From: Solirubrobacterales bacterium
GTDB taxonomy: Bacteria; Actinomycetota; Thermoleophilia; Solirubrobacterales; 70-9
Direction of reading: 5' to 3'
NCBI GenBank assembly: GCA_021155855.1
Contig: JAJNAZ010000015.1
Span: 1-50,218 of the forward strand
DNA: 50,218 nucleotides
In this document: positions 22,201 to 30,316 of the stretch, piece by piece
Position numbering within the stretch: position 1 is the first letter of the stretch
Layout: the number at the start of each line of letters is the position of its first letter
Program-made: the position numbers and the translations under genes
The notes under the pieces: generated by a model
Databases searched by the model: none
Seen by the model: the letters and a program-made list of their open reading frames with translations, nothing else
What the model was told of the DNA's origin: nothing

Positions 22201-24666
22201 CTACGGCCCGGTGAACCCGCCGGCGAAGCAGGGACCGGCGCAGGTGTCGGTGATCAGGCTCTGTGGATCCGGGCGCAGGAAGTCGGAGACCATCTGCATC
22301 TCCGCCGGCGCCACCCGCGGATCGCCGTGCGGGTCCTCGCCGCTGCGGTTCGGGGTGTTGGTGAGCGGCGGCGGATCGGTTCCGATCACCTCGCCGGGGT
22401 CGGTCGGATCCGGGCGCGGCGGGCCGCTGTCCCAGTAGACGATCGCCGAGTCGGTGAACGGGTAGCTCTCGATCCTGGGAATGCCCCAGGCCACGTCGAC
22501 GCCGGGCCAGCGGCCTTCGTAGACGACCGGGTCGTGGATCGAGGCCCCGATCGTGCGCGCCTCGACGTCGGCCTGCCAGGTGGTCACCTGGTGATCGCCG
22601 AAGGCGGGGTTCAGCAGCACCTCGTGCGCCGGGGTGTTCGCGAGCGGGTTGTCGGTCATCCGATGCGCGTAACCGTTCGGGTCGCTGCGGTCCCAGAGCA
22701 TCTGGATCAACGAGAGCGCCAGCTGCTGGGTGGGCGGGTCCGGATAGGCGGGGTCGAGAATCGTCTGATAGAGATCGAAGTCGACCGAGCGGTTGAGCAG
22801 CACCGAGTAGTTCATCGCCGGAACCCCGAGGGAGGCCCTGGTCCAGTCGGGCGCGACGGCGGTCGCGGCGCCGCCGAGGATTCCGCCCTGGCTGTTGCCG
22901 TTGTAGTAGAGCCGCGAGGTGTCGATCAGCGGCGGGCTGGCGATGTCGGTGTCGTCGACGTGGAAGGCGTCGTCGCTAACGAAGCCGTCCTCATGGATCA
23001 TCAGCCGGCCCAAGAACAGCGTGTTGAGCAGGCCCTGCTGGACCCGATCGGTGAGCTCGGGGAAGTTCCCCAGCTGCGGCAGGATGTTGTTGGCGATGTT
23101 TGGGACGTCGCCGCTGGAGAACCCGATCGTCGTCGTCGCGCAGATGACGAAGTTGTGGGTCTGCCCGAGGATCTGCTGATCGCCGGAGGTCGCCTGCGAG
23201 GCCGAGCCCAGCAGCCCGTGCCCGTACACCTGCGGACGGGCCGGCTGCGCGCCGGCGGCGTGTGGGACTCCGCAGTTGAACTCGGCCGTGTAGGTGCCGT
23301 TGCGGCTCGGCAGGCCATCGGCGCCGAGCCCGAACCGGCCGCCCGGCTCGCAGTTGGGCACCAGATAGCACGGCACCTGGTAGGTGCCCTTGATCCGGCG
23401 CGCCAGCTCCGGGTCCTCGGCCTCGGTGAAGTTCTCGACCGACGTGACCTGGAACGATGGCGAGCTCCCCTGCACCTCGACGTCGGCGAGGTTGGTGTCG
23501 CCGAGCTGGGCAAAGGCGTCATCGCGGATGTGGAGCATCCGCGCGGCGATGTTCTCGTCGGTGGCGACGGTGAAGTCCCAGGCGAGGTAGAGGTCGCGGC
23601 GCTTGATCTTCTCCCTGCGAAGGTCCCGGAAGACCCGGTCGAAGCGCTTACGCTGGTCCTCGACCGCCTGCTCCTTCACCGGCAAGTCGTCGCGCAGGTA
23701 GCGGAAGCCCTCGGGCGGCTCGAGCTCGGTGCCGGCGGCGTCCTTGAGCCTGCGCATCCCGACCACGTAGCGGTGCCCGGCGGCCCAGTTCTTGGCCGGA
23801 TGGATCAGCAGCGCGGTGTCCTCCGGCGCCTCCGCGTTCGCGTCGATCTCGACCCAGATCGGCCAGCGCTCGCCGTCTTCGGTGTCGATCACGACCACCG
23901 GCGTCTTGCGCTCCTCGAAGCGTCCGAGCTGGCTGAGCGGTACCGGGTCGGTGGCGGCCAGCGCCTCCGGCGTGTCGAGCCCCGGTGTGCGGACGACGAT
24001 CGTCTGCCCCGGGCTGAAGCCGTCATTGAGGTTGTAGTCGCCGGCGGTGATCGGCTGGCCGCCGGAGTTCCGCGGCATCGCCGCGTCGTCGAAGGCGATC
24101 CGCTTGCCGGTCTCCGAGTCCTCGTCGTCGACGGTGTGGAAGTTGTCGGGGAACGGCAGCATGCAGAGCGAGTCGGCGGCCGTCGAGGTGTCGTCGACGG
24201 TGATGAAGTCGCATTCGCCCGCCCGGCTGAGGTCGATCGGCTTCGGCTTGCACTTCTTCGAGTTGCGCCGCAGGTCGAACTTGACCCGCTTCGCTCCCTT
24301 GCCGGTGATCCTGATCTGGCGCGGCTCGCAGCGCTTGAGCACCTCCCGGCTGGCCTTGTTCAGCTTCAGCTTCACGCTGCGCTTGCCAGGCCGCAGCACG
24401 GCCTTCTTGGTCAGGTTCTTGAACTTCTGCGTGTCGAAGGTCTTGGACCTCGCGCGCAGCTTCAGCTTCCGGTCCGGCTTCTCCCCCTTGACCTCGACCT
24501 TGATCGCCTTCTTGCGCTTGATCTGCTTCTGGCCCTTGTGCTTGGCCTTCAGCTGCGTCTTGGCCGCGGCGGGAGCCGGAGCGACGGCCGCGGAAACGGC
24601 GGTCAAAGTCGCCGCCAGCGCGAGCCCGAGCACCAACACCACCACCAGCCTCGCGATCACTGTCAA
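22201..24666 (-). CDS. Large secreted protein with alpha/beta-hydrolase-like core
   Basis: 821 aa, TTG start with GGAGG seven bases upstream. Residues 1-35 are a signal peptide (VVVLVLGLALAATLTAVSAA). Residues about 36-135 form a very basic Lys/Arg domain of beta-strand pattern, often seen in Solirubrobacterales surface proteins. The rest is a large domain; LYYNGNSQGGILGGAA includes a G-x-S-x-G-G nucleophile elbow with Ser592, and VYGHGLLGSASQ provides an oxyanion-type HG loop. Many Cys residues suggest disulfides, fitting export. It is probably an extracellular esterase or lipase-like enzyme; no closer family was recognised. Intact, single gene. Confidence 0.7.
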   Translation of the reverse strand: MTVIARLVVVLVLGLALAATLTAVSAAVAPAPAAAKTQLKAKHKGQKQIKRKKAIKVEVKGEKPDRKLKLRARSKTFDTQKFKNLTKKAVLRPGKRSVKLKLNKASREVLKRCEPRQIRITGKGAKRVKFDLRRNSKKCKPKPIDLSRAGECDFITVDDTSTAADSLCMLPFPDNFHTVDDEDSETGKRIAFDDAAMPRNSGGQPITAGDYNLNDGFSPGQTIVVRTPGLDTPEALAATDPVPLSQLGRFEERKTPVVVIDTEDGERWPIWVEIDANAEAPEDTALLIHPAKNWAAGHRYVVGMRRLKDAAGTELEPPEGFRYLRDDLPVKEQAVEDQRKRFDRVFRDLRREKIKRRDLYLAWDFTVATDENIAARMLHIRDDAFAQLGDTNLADVEVQGSSPSFQVTSVENFTEAEDPELARRIKGTYQVPCYLVPNCEPGGRFGLGADGLPSRNGTYTAEFNCGVPHAAGAQPARPQVYGHGLLGSASQATSGDQQILGQTHNFVICATTTIGFSSGDVPNIANNILPQLGNFPELTDRVQQGLLNTLFLGRLMIHEDGFVSDDAFHVDDTDIASPPLIDTSRLYYNGNSQGGILGGAATAVAPDWTRASLGVPAMNYSVLLNRSVDFDLYQTILDPAYPDPPTQQLALSLIQMLWDRSDPNGYAHRMTDNPLANTPAHEVLLNPAFGDHQVTTWQADVEARTIGASIHDPVVYEGRWPGVDVAWGIPRIESYPFTDSAIVYWDSGPPRPDPTDPGEVIGTDPPPLTNTPNRSGEDPHGDPRVAPAEMQMVSDFLRPDPQSLITDTCAGPCFAGGFTGP

Positions 24667-24768
24667 CTCACGCCTCCTGCGAACGTCTCGTCCGGGCTTG
24701 CCCCCGGCCTGCCGTAGGCGACGATATCAGTGCCGATCCCGCCGGGACCCCCGCCTGCGTGATCGGCG

Positions 24769-25758
24769 TCAGCCGCCGATCGCGCTCATCGTCCGCGGCG
24801 GAGCGACGAAGCCGGGCTCGTTGACCCGGTGCTTGAGCTCCTTGCGCCAGACGGCGTCGCGCAGGATGCGCTCGAGCTCGGCGTCGTCGGCGCCGGCGCG
24901 CAGCGGCGCGCGCAGATCGGTCTCGCGGATCGAGAACAGGCAGGTGCGAAGCTCGCCGTCGGCGGTCAGGCGAATCCGGTTGCAGTCGGCGCAGAACGGC
25001 TCCGAGACCGGGTTGATGAACCCGATCTCGCCACCGCCGTCGCGGAAGCGGTAGACGCGGGCGGTCGCGTGCGGCTCGCGCGGCAGCGCCTCGAGCGGGT
25101 GCCGGGCCTCGATCAGCGCCCGCACCTCGTCGCCGGTCAACACCTGGTCGGCCGTCCACGCCCGGTCGCCGTCGAGCGGCATGAACTCGATGAATCGCAC
25201 CTGGTAGTCGGTCGAGCGGGCGAGCTCGCAGAAGCGGAACACCTCGTCCTCGGTGAAGTCGCGCATCGCGACCGCGTTGACCTTGATCGGGCGCACCCGC
25301 TCGAAGGCGGCGATCGCCTCCAGCCCCCGCAGCACCTGCGGCAGCGCGTCGCGGCGGGTGACCTCGTGGAAGCGGTCGCGCGCGAGCGAGTCGATCGAGA
25401 CGTTGATCCTGTCGATCCCCGCCTCGACCAGCGCCCGCGCGTCGCGCTCCAGCAGGTAGCCGTTGGTGGTCACCGAGAGGTCGCGGATGCCTTCGATCGG
25501 CCGCAGCATCGAGACCAGCCGCGGGAACTCGCGCCGGGCGAGCGGTTCGCCGCCCGTCAGCCGGACGTCGGTGATCCCGAGCCGGGCCAGCAGCGCGACC
25601 AGCCGGGCGATCTCCTCGAAGCTGAGCAGGTCGGAGCGATCGAGCCACGGCATCCCCTCGGCCGGCATGCAGTAGCGACAGCGGAAGTTGCAGCGGTCGG
25701 TGACCGAGACCCGCAGGTCGGTGATCGGGCGTCCGTGGGCGTCGATCAGCGCTTCCAC
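24769..25758 (-). CDS. moaA: GTP 3',8-cyclase MoaA
   Basis: 329 aa from the GTG at 25758. Radical-SAM motif C23-X3-C27-X2-C30 in CNFRCRYC, LTGGEPLARREF, VTTNGYLLE and NVSIDSL. The C-terminal 4Fe-4S cluster that binds GTP is visible as CADCNRIRLTADGELRTC (about 256-274). The protein ends in Gly-Gly, which is needed for MoaA activity. With MoaC (in the moaDEC fusion at 7150) it makes cPMP from GTP. A longer upstream frame exists but carries no homology. A TATGCT hexamer (25767-25772) ends eight bases before the start. It is separated from the other moa genes by 16 kb. Confidence 0.95.
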   Translation of the reverse strand: MEALIDAHGRPITDLRVSVTDRCNFRCRYCMPAEGMPWLDRSDLLSFEEIARLVALLARLGITDVRLTGGEPLARREFPRLVSMLRPIEGIRDLSVTTNGYLLERDARALVEAGIDRINVSIDSLARDRFHEVTRRDALPQVLRGLEAIAAFERVRPIKVNAVAMRDFTEDEVFRFCELARSTDYQVRFIEFMPLDGDRAWTADQVLTGDEVRALIEARHPLEALPREPHATARVYRFRDGGGEIGFINPVSEPFCADCNRIRLTADGELRTCLFSIRETDLRAPLRAGADDAELERILRDAVWRKELKHRVNEPGFVAPPRTMSAIGG

Positions 25759-25890
25759 CGCCGCCGAGCATAGAGCCCGACGGTCGCCGGGCACTCGCTC
25801 GCCTTGCTCGAGCAGTTCGCCGCGCTGATGGAGGCCGGAGTCGAGGATGCGAAGATTCAGTACGAGCCCGACACGGATGAAGGAGGACCG
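25759..25890. promoter_or_regulatory. Divergent promoter region moaA / xdhC
   Basis: 132 bases between divergent starts. Minus strand TATGCT at 25767-25772 serves moaA. On the plus side a ribosome binding site, AGGAGGA, lies just before the ATG at 25891. No palindrome stands out. Confidence 0.35.
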
Positions 25891-26208
25891 ATGAGGGAAG
25901 TCACCGATGAGCTCGAGGCATGGACGGCGGCGGGCGAGCGGGTCGCGATCGCCACCGTGGTCCGCACCCGGCGCTCGGCGCCGCGACCACCGGGGGCGAA
26001 AATGGCGATCAATGAGCGCGGCGAGGTGGCAGGTGCGGTCTCCGGCGGCTGCGTCGAGGGCGCCGTGGCCGAGGCGGCGCTCGACCTGCTGCGCAGCGAT
26101 GGCCCCCCGCGGATGCTGAGCTTCGGGATCGCCGACTCCGAGGCCTGGGACGTCGGCCTGCCGTGCGGCGGCGAGATCGACGTCTTCGTCGAGGAATACA
26201 AGAGCTGA
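25891..26208 (+). CDS. XdhC/CoxI N-terminal domain protein (stand-alone)
   Basis: 105 aa from the ATG at 25891 with AGGAGGA before it. It contains the XdhC_CoxI domain only: ATVVRTRRSAPRPPGAKMAI, then GAVSGGCVEGAVAEAALDLL with the conserved Cys, and GLPCGGEIDVFVE with the second Cys. XdhC binds Moco, helps its sulfuration and hands it to enzymes of the xanthine dehydrogenase / CO dehydrogenase family. In most bacteria this domain is fused to a Rossmann domain; here that half is the next gene, so XdhC is split. Likely acts with the neighbouring mocA on CMP-type Moco. Confidence 0.88.
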   Translation: MREVTDELEAWTAAGERVAIATVVRTRRSAPRPPGAKMAINERGEVAGAVSGGCVEGAVAEAALDLLRSDGPPRMLSFGIADSEAWDVGLPCGGEIDVFVEEYKS

Positions 26209-26287
26209 TGCGCGGGGCCCACCGCGAACGGCAACAGGGTAGTTGCGCGCGTACATCGGGGCGTCGCGCGGAGCACGTGAGTTGTCT

Positions 26288-27061
26288 GTGAGCAGCCCGC
26301 AGGCCGAGCTCGCCCGGCTCGCGCGCGAGGGCGGGCGCGGCGCGCTCGCGACCGTGGTCGGCCCCGACGAGCACGAGCTGCTCGGGCGCAACCTGATCGT
26401 CCGCGAGGACGGCTCGAGCTCCGGCGAGCTCGGCGATCCGGCTCTCGAGGCCGCCGCGCGCGAGGCGGCGGCCGAGCTGCTGTGGGCGGAGCGCTCGGAG
26501 CTGCGCGAGCTGGCGGGCGCCGAGGTCTTCGTCGACGTGGTCGCGCCGTTGCCGCGACTGTTCATCCTCGGTGCGGTCGACTATGCGGCGGCGCTGTGCA
26601 AGCTCGCCCGTGCGACCGGCTGGCGCCCCTACGTCTGCGACCCGCGGGCCGCGTTCGCGACTCGGGAGCGTTTCCCCGAGGCGGAGGAGGTGGTCGCCGC
26701 CTGGCCGGACGAGGCGTTCGCGCGGCTCGGCATCGACCGCGCCACCTACATCGCCGTGCTCACCCACGACCCGAAGCTCGACGACGCCGCGCTGAGCGCC
26801 GCGCTGCGCTCGGACGCCGCCTACGTGGGCGCGATGGGCAGCCGCCGCGCGCAGGCGCGCCGCCGCGAGCGCCTGCTGGAGGCGGGGATGAGCGATGAGG
26901 AGCTCGACCGCCTGGCGGCGCCGATCGGCCTCGACCTCGGCGCCACCAGCCCCGAGGAGACGGCGCTCTCGATCCTCGCCGAGGTGGTCGCGGTCCGCAA
27001 CGGCCACGACGGCGGCCGGCTGGGAACGGCCGCCGGGCGGATCCACGAGGTAGGGGCTTGA
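26288..27061 (+). CDS. XdhC Rossmann-domain protein (second half of a split XdhC)
   Basis: 257 aa from the GTG at 26288; a TTG two codons upstream (26282) is possible. The first 90 residues are a degenerate XdhC_CoxI-like part (LATVVGPDEHELLGRN). The C-terminal XdhC_C Rossmann domain has LPRLFILGAVDYAAALCKLA, TYIAVLTHDPKLDDAAL, VGAMGSRRAQARRRERL and PIGLDLGATSPEETALSILA. The VLTHDPK and GLDLGA blocks are diagnostic. It probably works as a complex with the 105-aa protein encoded just upstream. Its TGA overlaps the TTG start of mocA (TTGA), so the two are coupled. Confidence 0.88.
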   Translation: MSSPQAELARLAREGGRGALATVVGPDEHELLGRNLIVREDGSSSGELGDPALEAAAREAAAELLWAERSELRELAGAEVFVDVVAPLPRLFILGAVDYAAALCKLARATGWRPYVCDPRAAFATRERFPEAEEVVAAWPDEAFARLGIDRATYIAVLTHDPKLDDAALSAALRSDAAYVGAMGSRRAQARRRERLLEAGMSDEELDRLAAPIGLDLGATSPEETALSILAEVVAVRNGHDGGRLGTAAGRIHEVGA

Positions 27062-27645
27062 TCGGCGGCCTCGTGCTCGCCGCCGGCGAGGGCCGTCGGT
27101 TCGGGGGCGCGAAGCTGGCCGCCGAGCTCGAGGGCGCCGCGCTGCTCGACCGCGCGGTCTCGGCGATGCTCGGGGTACCCGCGGTCGAGCGCGTCCTCGT
27201 GGTGCTCGGCGCCCACGCCGAGGAGGTCGCGGCGCGCGCCGACCTGGCGGCGGTCGAAACGCTGGTCTGCGAGTGCTGGCGCGACGGGATCTCGGCCTCG
27301 CTCGCCGCCGGCGTCGGCGAGCTCGCCGAGGCCGAGGCGATCGTGATCACGCTCGGCGACCAGCCGTTCGTCACGGCCCAGGTGATCGCCGCGATCGTCG
27401 ACCGGCTCGACGACCGCAGACCGGCGGCGCGGGCGACCTACGCCGGGCGGCCCGGCCACCCGGTGCTGATCAAGCGGGCGTTGTTCGCGCAGGTGCGCTC
27501 GCTGCGCGGCGACCAGGGCGCGCGCGACCTGCTCGCCGGCGCCGGCCTGCGCGAGATCGAGTGCGGCGGGGTGGGTCGCGACGACGACATCGATACCCCC
27601 GAGGACCTCGAGGCCGCCCGGCGACAGTTCGCGGTCATGGGCTGA
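27058..27645 (+). CDS. mocA: Molybdenum cofactor cytidylyltransferase-like protein
   Basis: 195 aa, TTG start overlapping the xdhC stop. GLVLAAGEGRRFGGAKL (4-20) is the nucleotide-binding loop, TLGDQPFVTAQVI holds the metal-binding Asp loop, and RPGHPVLIKRALF is the MocA/MobA-like substrate block. It transfers CMP to Mo-molybdopterin, giving the cofactor of the xanthine dehydrogenase/CO dehydrogenase family. A second copy lies at 39242. The pairing with XdhC is standard: MocA makes the cofactor and XdhC sulfurates and delivers it. Confidence 0.88.
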   Translation: MIGGLVLAAGEGRRFGGAKLAAELEGAALLDRAVSAMLGVPAVERVLVVLGAHAEEVAARADLAAVETLVCECWRDGISASLAAGVGELAEAEAIVITLGDQPFVTAQVIAAIVDRLDDRRPAARATYAGRPGHPVLIKRALFAQVRSLRGDQGARDLLAGAGLREIECGGVGRDDDIDTPEDLEAARRQFAVMG

Positions 27646-27700
27646 CCCGGCCGTTGCAGCCGTTCGAGCCCGAGGAGTTCGCCCGGCTGCATGACCGGCC

Positions 27701-27730
27701 GCTCCGGCCGGCCGCGTGACCGGCCGGAGC
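27701..27730. terminator. Bidirectional terminator hairpin
   Basis: GCTCCGGCCGG (27701-27711), loop of eight, CCGGCCGGAGC (27720-27730): a perfect 11-base-pair stem between the convergent mocA and SRPBCC genes. There is no T-run, as is common in high-GC actinobacteria. Confidence 0.6.
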
Positions 27731-27739
27731 CCGAGCGTG

Positions 27740-28663
27740 TCAGCCCTTCGAGCCCGACTTCGACTTCGCGCCGCGCTTCGGGTCGGCACCGTTGCGGCTG
27801 CGACTCGAGGCGCTCGCCGAGCGGGACTTGGCGCGCTTGACTTTCCCGTCCTCGATCGTCTTACGCGCGCCGTCCTTCTCCTCCTTGTCGAGCTCGACAT
27901 ATGCCTTGAAACGGTGCAGGTCGCCGCGCACGGCGCGCTTGACGAAGCGCATTCCGCGACTGGCCTTGTCGATCAGGTTCGCCGGCTGGACGTCCAGCGA
28001 AACGTCGATCCGGGTCAGGTTGTCCGAGAGCGCGTGGAAGGTAGCGACGCCGGTATGGGCGTAGCCGTCGGTGACGTTCCACTCGATCCGCTCCTCGGGG
28101 CGCTGTTCGACTATGTCGGCCTCGAATCGCTTGCTGATCCCCCACATCTTTGCCTGGAAGGAGACCGTGGTGTCGTCGACCTGCTCGGCGCTCTCGATCC
28201 GGTGCATGAACTCGGGCCAGTCCTCGAACTCGGTCCAGTGGTTGTAGGCCTTCTGCACCGGGACCGCGACGTCGACGGCCTGCTGGATCGGCATCCGCCG
28301 TCCGCTGCCGAAACCGGGCGCAGCCCGACCGCCGGCCTCGTCGGAGTCATCGCCGCCGCCGCCGCCGAGGATCCGCTTCAGGGGTCCGCCGCCGAGCAAC
28401 TCGCCCGGGGACGGCGCGACGTCCTTAGCGGTTTCCTTGAGCTGCGACTTCGCCTTGTCCTTGGCCTGCCCGGTCAATTCGTTCGCCTTCTCCGCCACTT
28501 TCGGACGAGCCGCCCGCGCGAGCTTCTCGGCCGCAAACGGAAGCGCCGCGAGCGCGGCGCCCGCGGCCGCGAGGCCGACGGGATTGCTGAGCGGACCGTC
28601 GCCCTTCGTCGCCCGCTTGGCCGCCTGCTTGACCGTGCCGGTCACCTTCTCGATCTCTGCCAT
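27740..28663 (-). CDS. SRPBCC-family protein, gas-vesicle-associated type
   Basis: 307 aa from the ATG at 28663 (a TTG three codons upstream is possible). Residues about 1-100 are a low-complexity Ala/Lys helix region with a hydrophobic stretch (NPVGLAAAGAALAALPFAAE). Residues about 115-255 are the SRPBCC/cyclase domain: AVDVAVPVQKAYNHWTEFED, WPEFMHRIESAEQ, HALSDNLTRIDVSL. The tail is Ser/Arg/Lys-rich. It is a paralogue of the protein at 48608. Domain order and the DG-x-x-x-x-I-x-DGKV ending resemble the SRPBCC protein of actinobacterial gas vesicle clusters, but no GvpA is visible here. Function unknown. Confidence 0.8.
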   Translation of the reverse strand: MAEIEKVTGTVKQAAKRATKGDGPLSNPVGLAAAGAALAALPFAAEKLARAARPKVAEKANELTGQAKDKAKSQLKETAKDVAPSPGELLGGGPLKRILGGGGGDDSDEAGGRAAPGFGSGRRMPIQQAVDVAVPVQKAYNHWTEFEDWPEFMHRIESAEQVDDTTVSFQAKMWGISKRFEADIVEQRPEERIEWNVTDGYAHTGVATFHALSDNLTRIDVSLDVQPANLIDKASRGMRFVKRAVRGDLHRFKAYVELDKEEKDGARKTIEDGKVKRAKSRSASASSRSRNGADPKRGAKSKSGSKG

Positions 28664-28797
28664 CTCACTCAACTCTCTCTTTCTCTCTCTTTTTATCTTT
28701 TGAAGTTCTCGATCGCGGATGCGGCGAGCTCACTCGTCGCTCGCGTCTTGTCTCAACAGCCTCTAGACGACGACGGTCGCCACGCCCTCGATGGCGC
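28664..28797. promoter_or_regulatory. Spacer with a purine-rich leader before the SRPBCC gene
   Basis: Read on the minus strand, the last 30 bases before the start are AAAAAGAGAGAGAAAG-like, AT-richer than the surroundings, and likely act as an extended ribosome binding region. Otherwise nothing seen. Confidence 0.35.
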
Positions 28798-29415
28798 TCA
28801 TTCCTTGCTCCCGTTGCCGATCGCATCGCTGGCCTTCTGCACCTGCGATGCGACCTGGCCGAGTCGCTGGCTGCGCTCAGCGACCTCGCCGGCGGCATGC
28901 CCGACGGCCTGAACCACCGCGGCGGGCTTCGGCAACGTGACGTCGGGCGCGCTCAACTTCGGGAGCTTCACGCTCGGCGCCTTCAGCTTCGGGGTCGGAA
29001 CCCGGCTGAGCATGCCGCGGCGTTTGTTGCGGGTCAGCGCCATGCCGCCTGCGAGTCCGACCAGTGCGGCGCCGCCGGCGAGCGCGGGACCCTTCGCCTT
29101 CCCGGCGATCGTGCCGACCGTCGACTTGCTCTGGTCCACTTGCTGTTTGCGGCCCGATTGCGGCGTCGACCGTTGGCTCTGCGTCGCCTTGCGCGACTGG
29201 GTCGCGCTCTTGCCGGCCTGATTGCTCTTGCGGGACTGGGCCTTGGCCGAGGACCGAGATGAGCCGCCGCTCTTGCTCCGCGTCGCAGTGCCCTTGCTCT
29301 GCGTCCGACTCGATGCATTCGTCGATCGGCCGTTTGAGCGCTGGTTGCTCGCGCCCTTTTTGTTGCGGCTCGATGCGCTCGAAGAACGCGAATTGCGGGC
29401 CTTGGTCTGGGCCAT
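28798..29415 (-). CDS. Low-complexity basic protein with a membrane-like segment
   Basis: 205 aa, excellent ribosome binding site (TAAGGAGG, eight bases before the ATG). Residues 1-100 are made mostly of Ser, Lys, Arg, Gln, Asn and Thr, disordered and strongly basic. Residues about 101-130 hold a Gly/Ala-rich hydrophobic segment (GPALAGGAALVGLAGGMAL). Then come Pro/Lys repeats of the type PKLKAPSVKLPKLSAPDVTL and a helical tail. No family recognised. The following SRPBCC gene on the same strand also has a hydrophobic Ala-rich segment, so the two may act together. Such proteins accompany gas vesicle clusters in some actinobacteria; that link is inference. Confidence 0.65.
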   Translation of the reverse strand: MAQTKARNSRSSSASSRNKKGASNQRSNGRSTNASSRTQSKGTATRSKSGGSSRSSAKAQSRKSNQAGKSATQSRKATQSQRSTPQSGRKQQVDQSKSTVGTIAGKAKGPALAGGAALVGLAGGMALTRNKRRGMLSRVPTPKLKAPSVKLPKLSAPDVTLPKPAAVVQAVGHAAGEVAERSQRLGQVASQVQKASDAIGNGSKE

Positions 29416-29751
29416 GGCGAGGCCTCCTTACCGGGTTTCGTTTCCTGTCCCCTCCAAGGGAACTTACCCGGCCTTCCCAGGATCAAGCGAAAGGAAGTTC
29501 CCAAACGCGCTGCACCTGCCCAAATCATCCGGTAGGCCGAGCAAACACCCGTCCGACTGATCCATGTGGCCGGTAGTCGATCGAAGGACTACGTCACCGC
29601 GCGACTGTCTGAGAGCCGAAGCCCTGGCTTCGGAATAGCGTTCGAGATCCCCGTCGAGCCCCGCGACTTCGGCCGGTCAGCCGCCGGATGGAGCGGTGCA
29701 CGGCGTCGCGCAGTGCCTTCTCGCGCGGATCGTTGAACATGTGGAAATTCG
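29416..29751. other. Long spacer with a possible stress promoter and a coding remnant
   Basis: 336 bases. At 29458-29465 and 29495-29502 lie the arms GGGAACTT and AAGTTCCC of a perfect inverted repeat, upstream of the low-complexity gene; a GGGTAA hexamer on the minus strand between them resembles a SigB/SigF-type -10. Between about 29560 and 29741 the minus strand carries coiled-coil-like peptide in two frames (EKALRDAVHRSIRRL, then AEVAGLDGDLERYSEARASA), perhaps a decayed gene. No intact gene. Confidence 0.35.
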
Positions 29752-30249
29752 TTAGGACTGAGTGTCGGTCGAGAACTCGATCTCGACCTCGTCCTTGACC
29801 TTGAGCGCGCCGAAGAGCGCCGAGTACGGCTTAATCCCCCAGTCGGACTGCTTGACCACCGCGGCGCCCGCGATCCCGCCGTCGGGGGCGAGGGTGAGCT
29901 CGAACTTCACCGAGTGGTTGCCACCGGCCATCTGCAGGTCGCCGGCGACGATCAGGCGCCCGTCGTCGGCCGCCTCGATCGCGGTCGAGCGGAACTCGAT
30001 CGCCTTCCTCATCAGCACCTCGTGCTCGATCGTTCGCTCGATATCCGCCCGGTCGTCGTCGCCCAGCGCCTGAACTCCGCCGGTGCCCTCCCGGACTCGG
30101 AGCGAGCCGGCGTCGGCGTCGAGCTCGAGGCGGAGCGGCTCCGAGTCCTCGCCGACTTCGAGCGTGGCCGACCAGGCCGTGACCTCGATCACGAGATCGT
30201 GCCCCACCTTCGCGGCGGCGCCCTGGCGCTCCGTCTTCACCCGAAGCAT
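29752..30249 (-). CDS. YceI-family protein
   Basis: 165 aa from the ATG at 30249. YceI-type lipocalin-like barrel: AAAKVGHDLVIEVTAWSATL, IEFRSTAIEAAD, GDLQMAGGNHSVKFELTL and QSDWGIKPYSALFGALKV. YceI proteins bind polyisoprenoid or amphiphilic ligands. Homology seems to extend about 12 residues upstream of this ATG (SGSHKFGPENA), but no ATG, GTG or TTG is in frame there; an ATT at 30285 would be the only candidate. So either a rare start is used or the N-terminus has been damaged. No signal peptide. Divergent from coxG. Confidence 0.8.
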   Translation of the reverse strand: MLRVKTERQGAAAKVGHDLVIEVTAWSATLEVGEDSEPLRLELDADAGSLRVREGTGGVQALGDDDRADIERTIEHEVLMRKAIEFRSTAIEAADDGRLIVAGDLQMAGGNHSVKFELTLAPDGGIAGAAVVKQSDWGIKPYSALFGALKVKDEVEIEFSTDTQS

Positions 30250-30316
30250 GGCGTTCTCGGGGCCGAACTTGTGGCTGCCTGATTGAATCGCGACGACACT
30301 ACCGGGAGGAGGCTGG

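Noticed and set aside
22153-24717. Long open frame on the plus strand opposite the secreted hydrolase
   Set aside because: No recognisable domain; the minus-strand frame has a signal peptide, catalytic elbow and a ribosome binding site.
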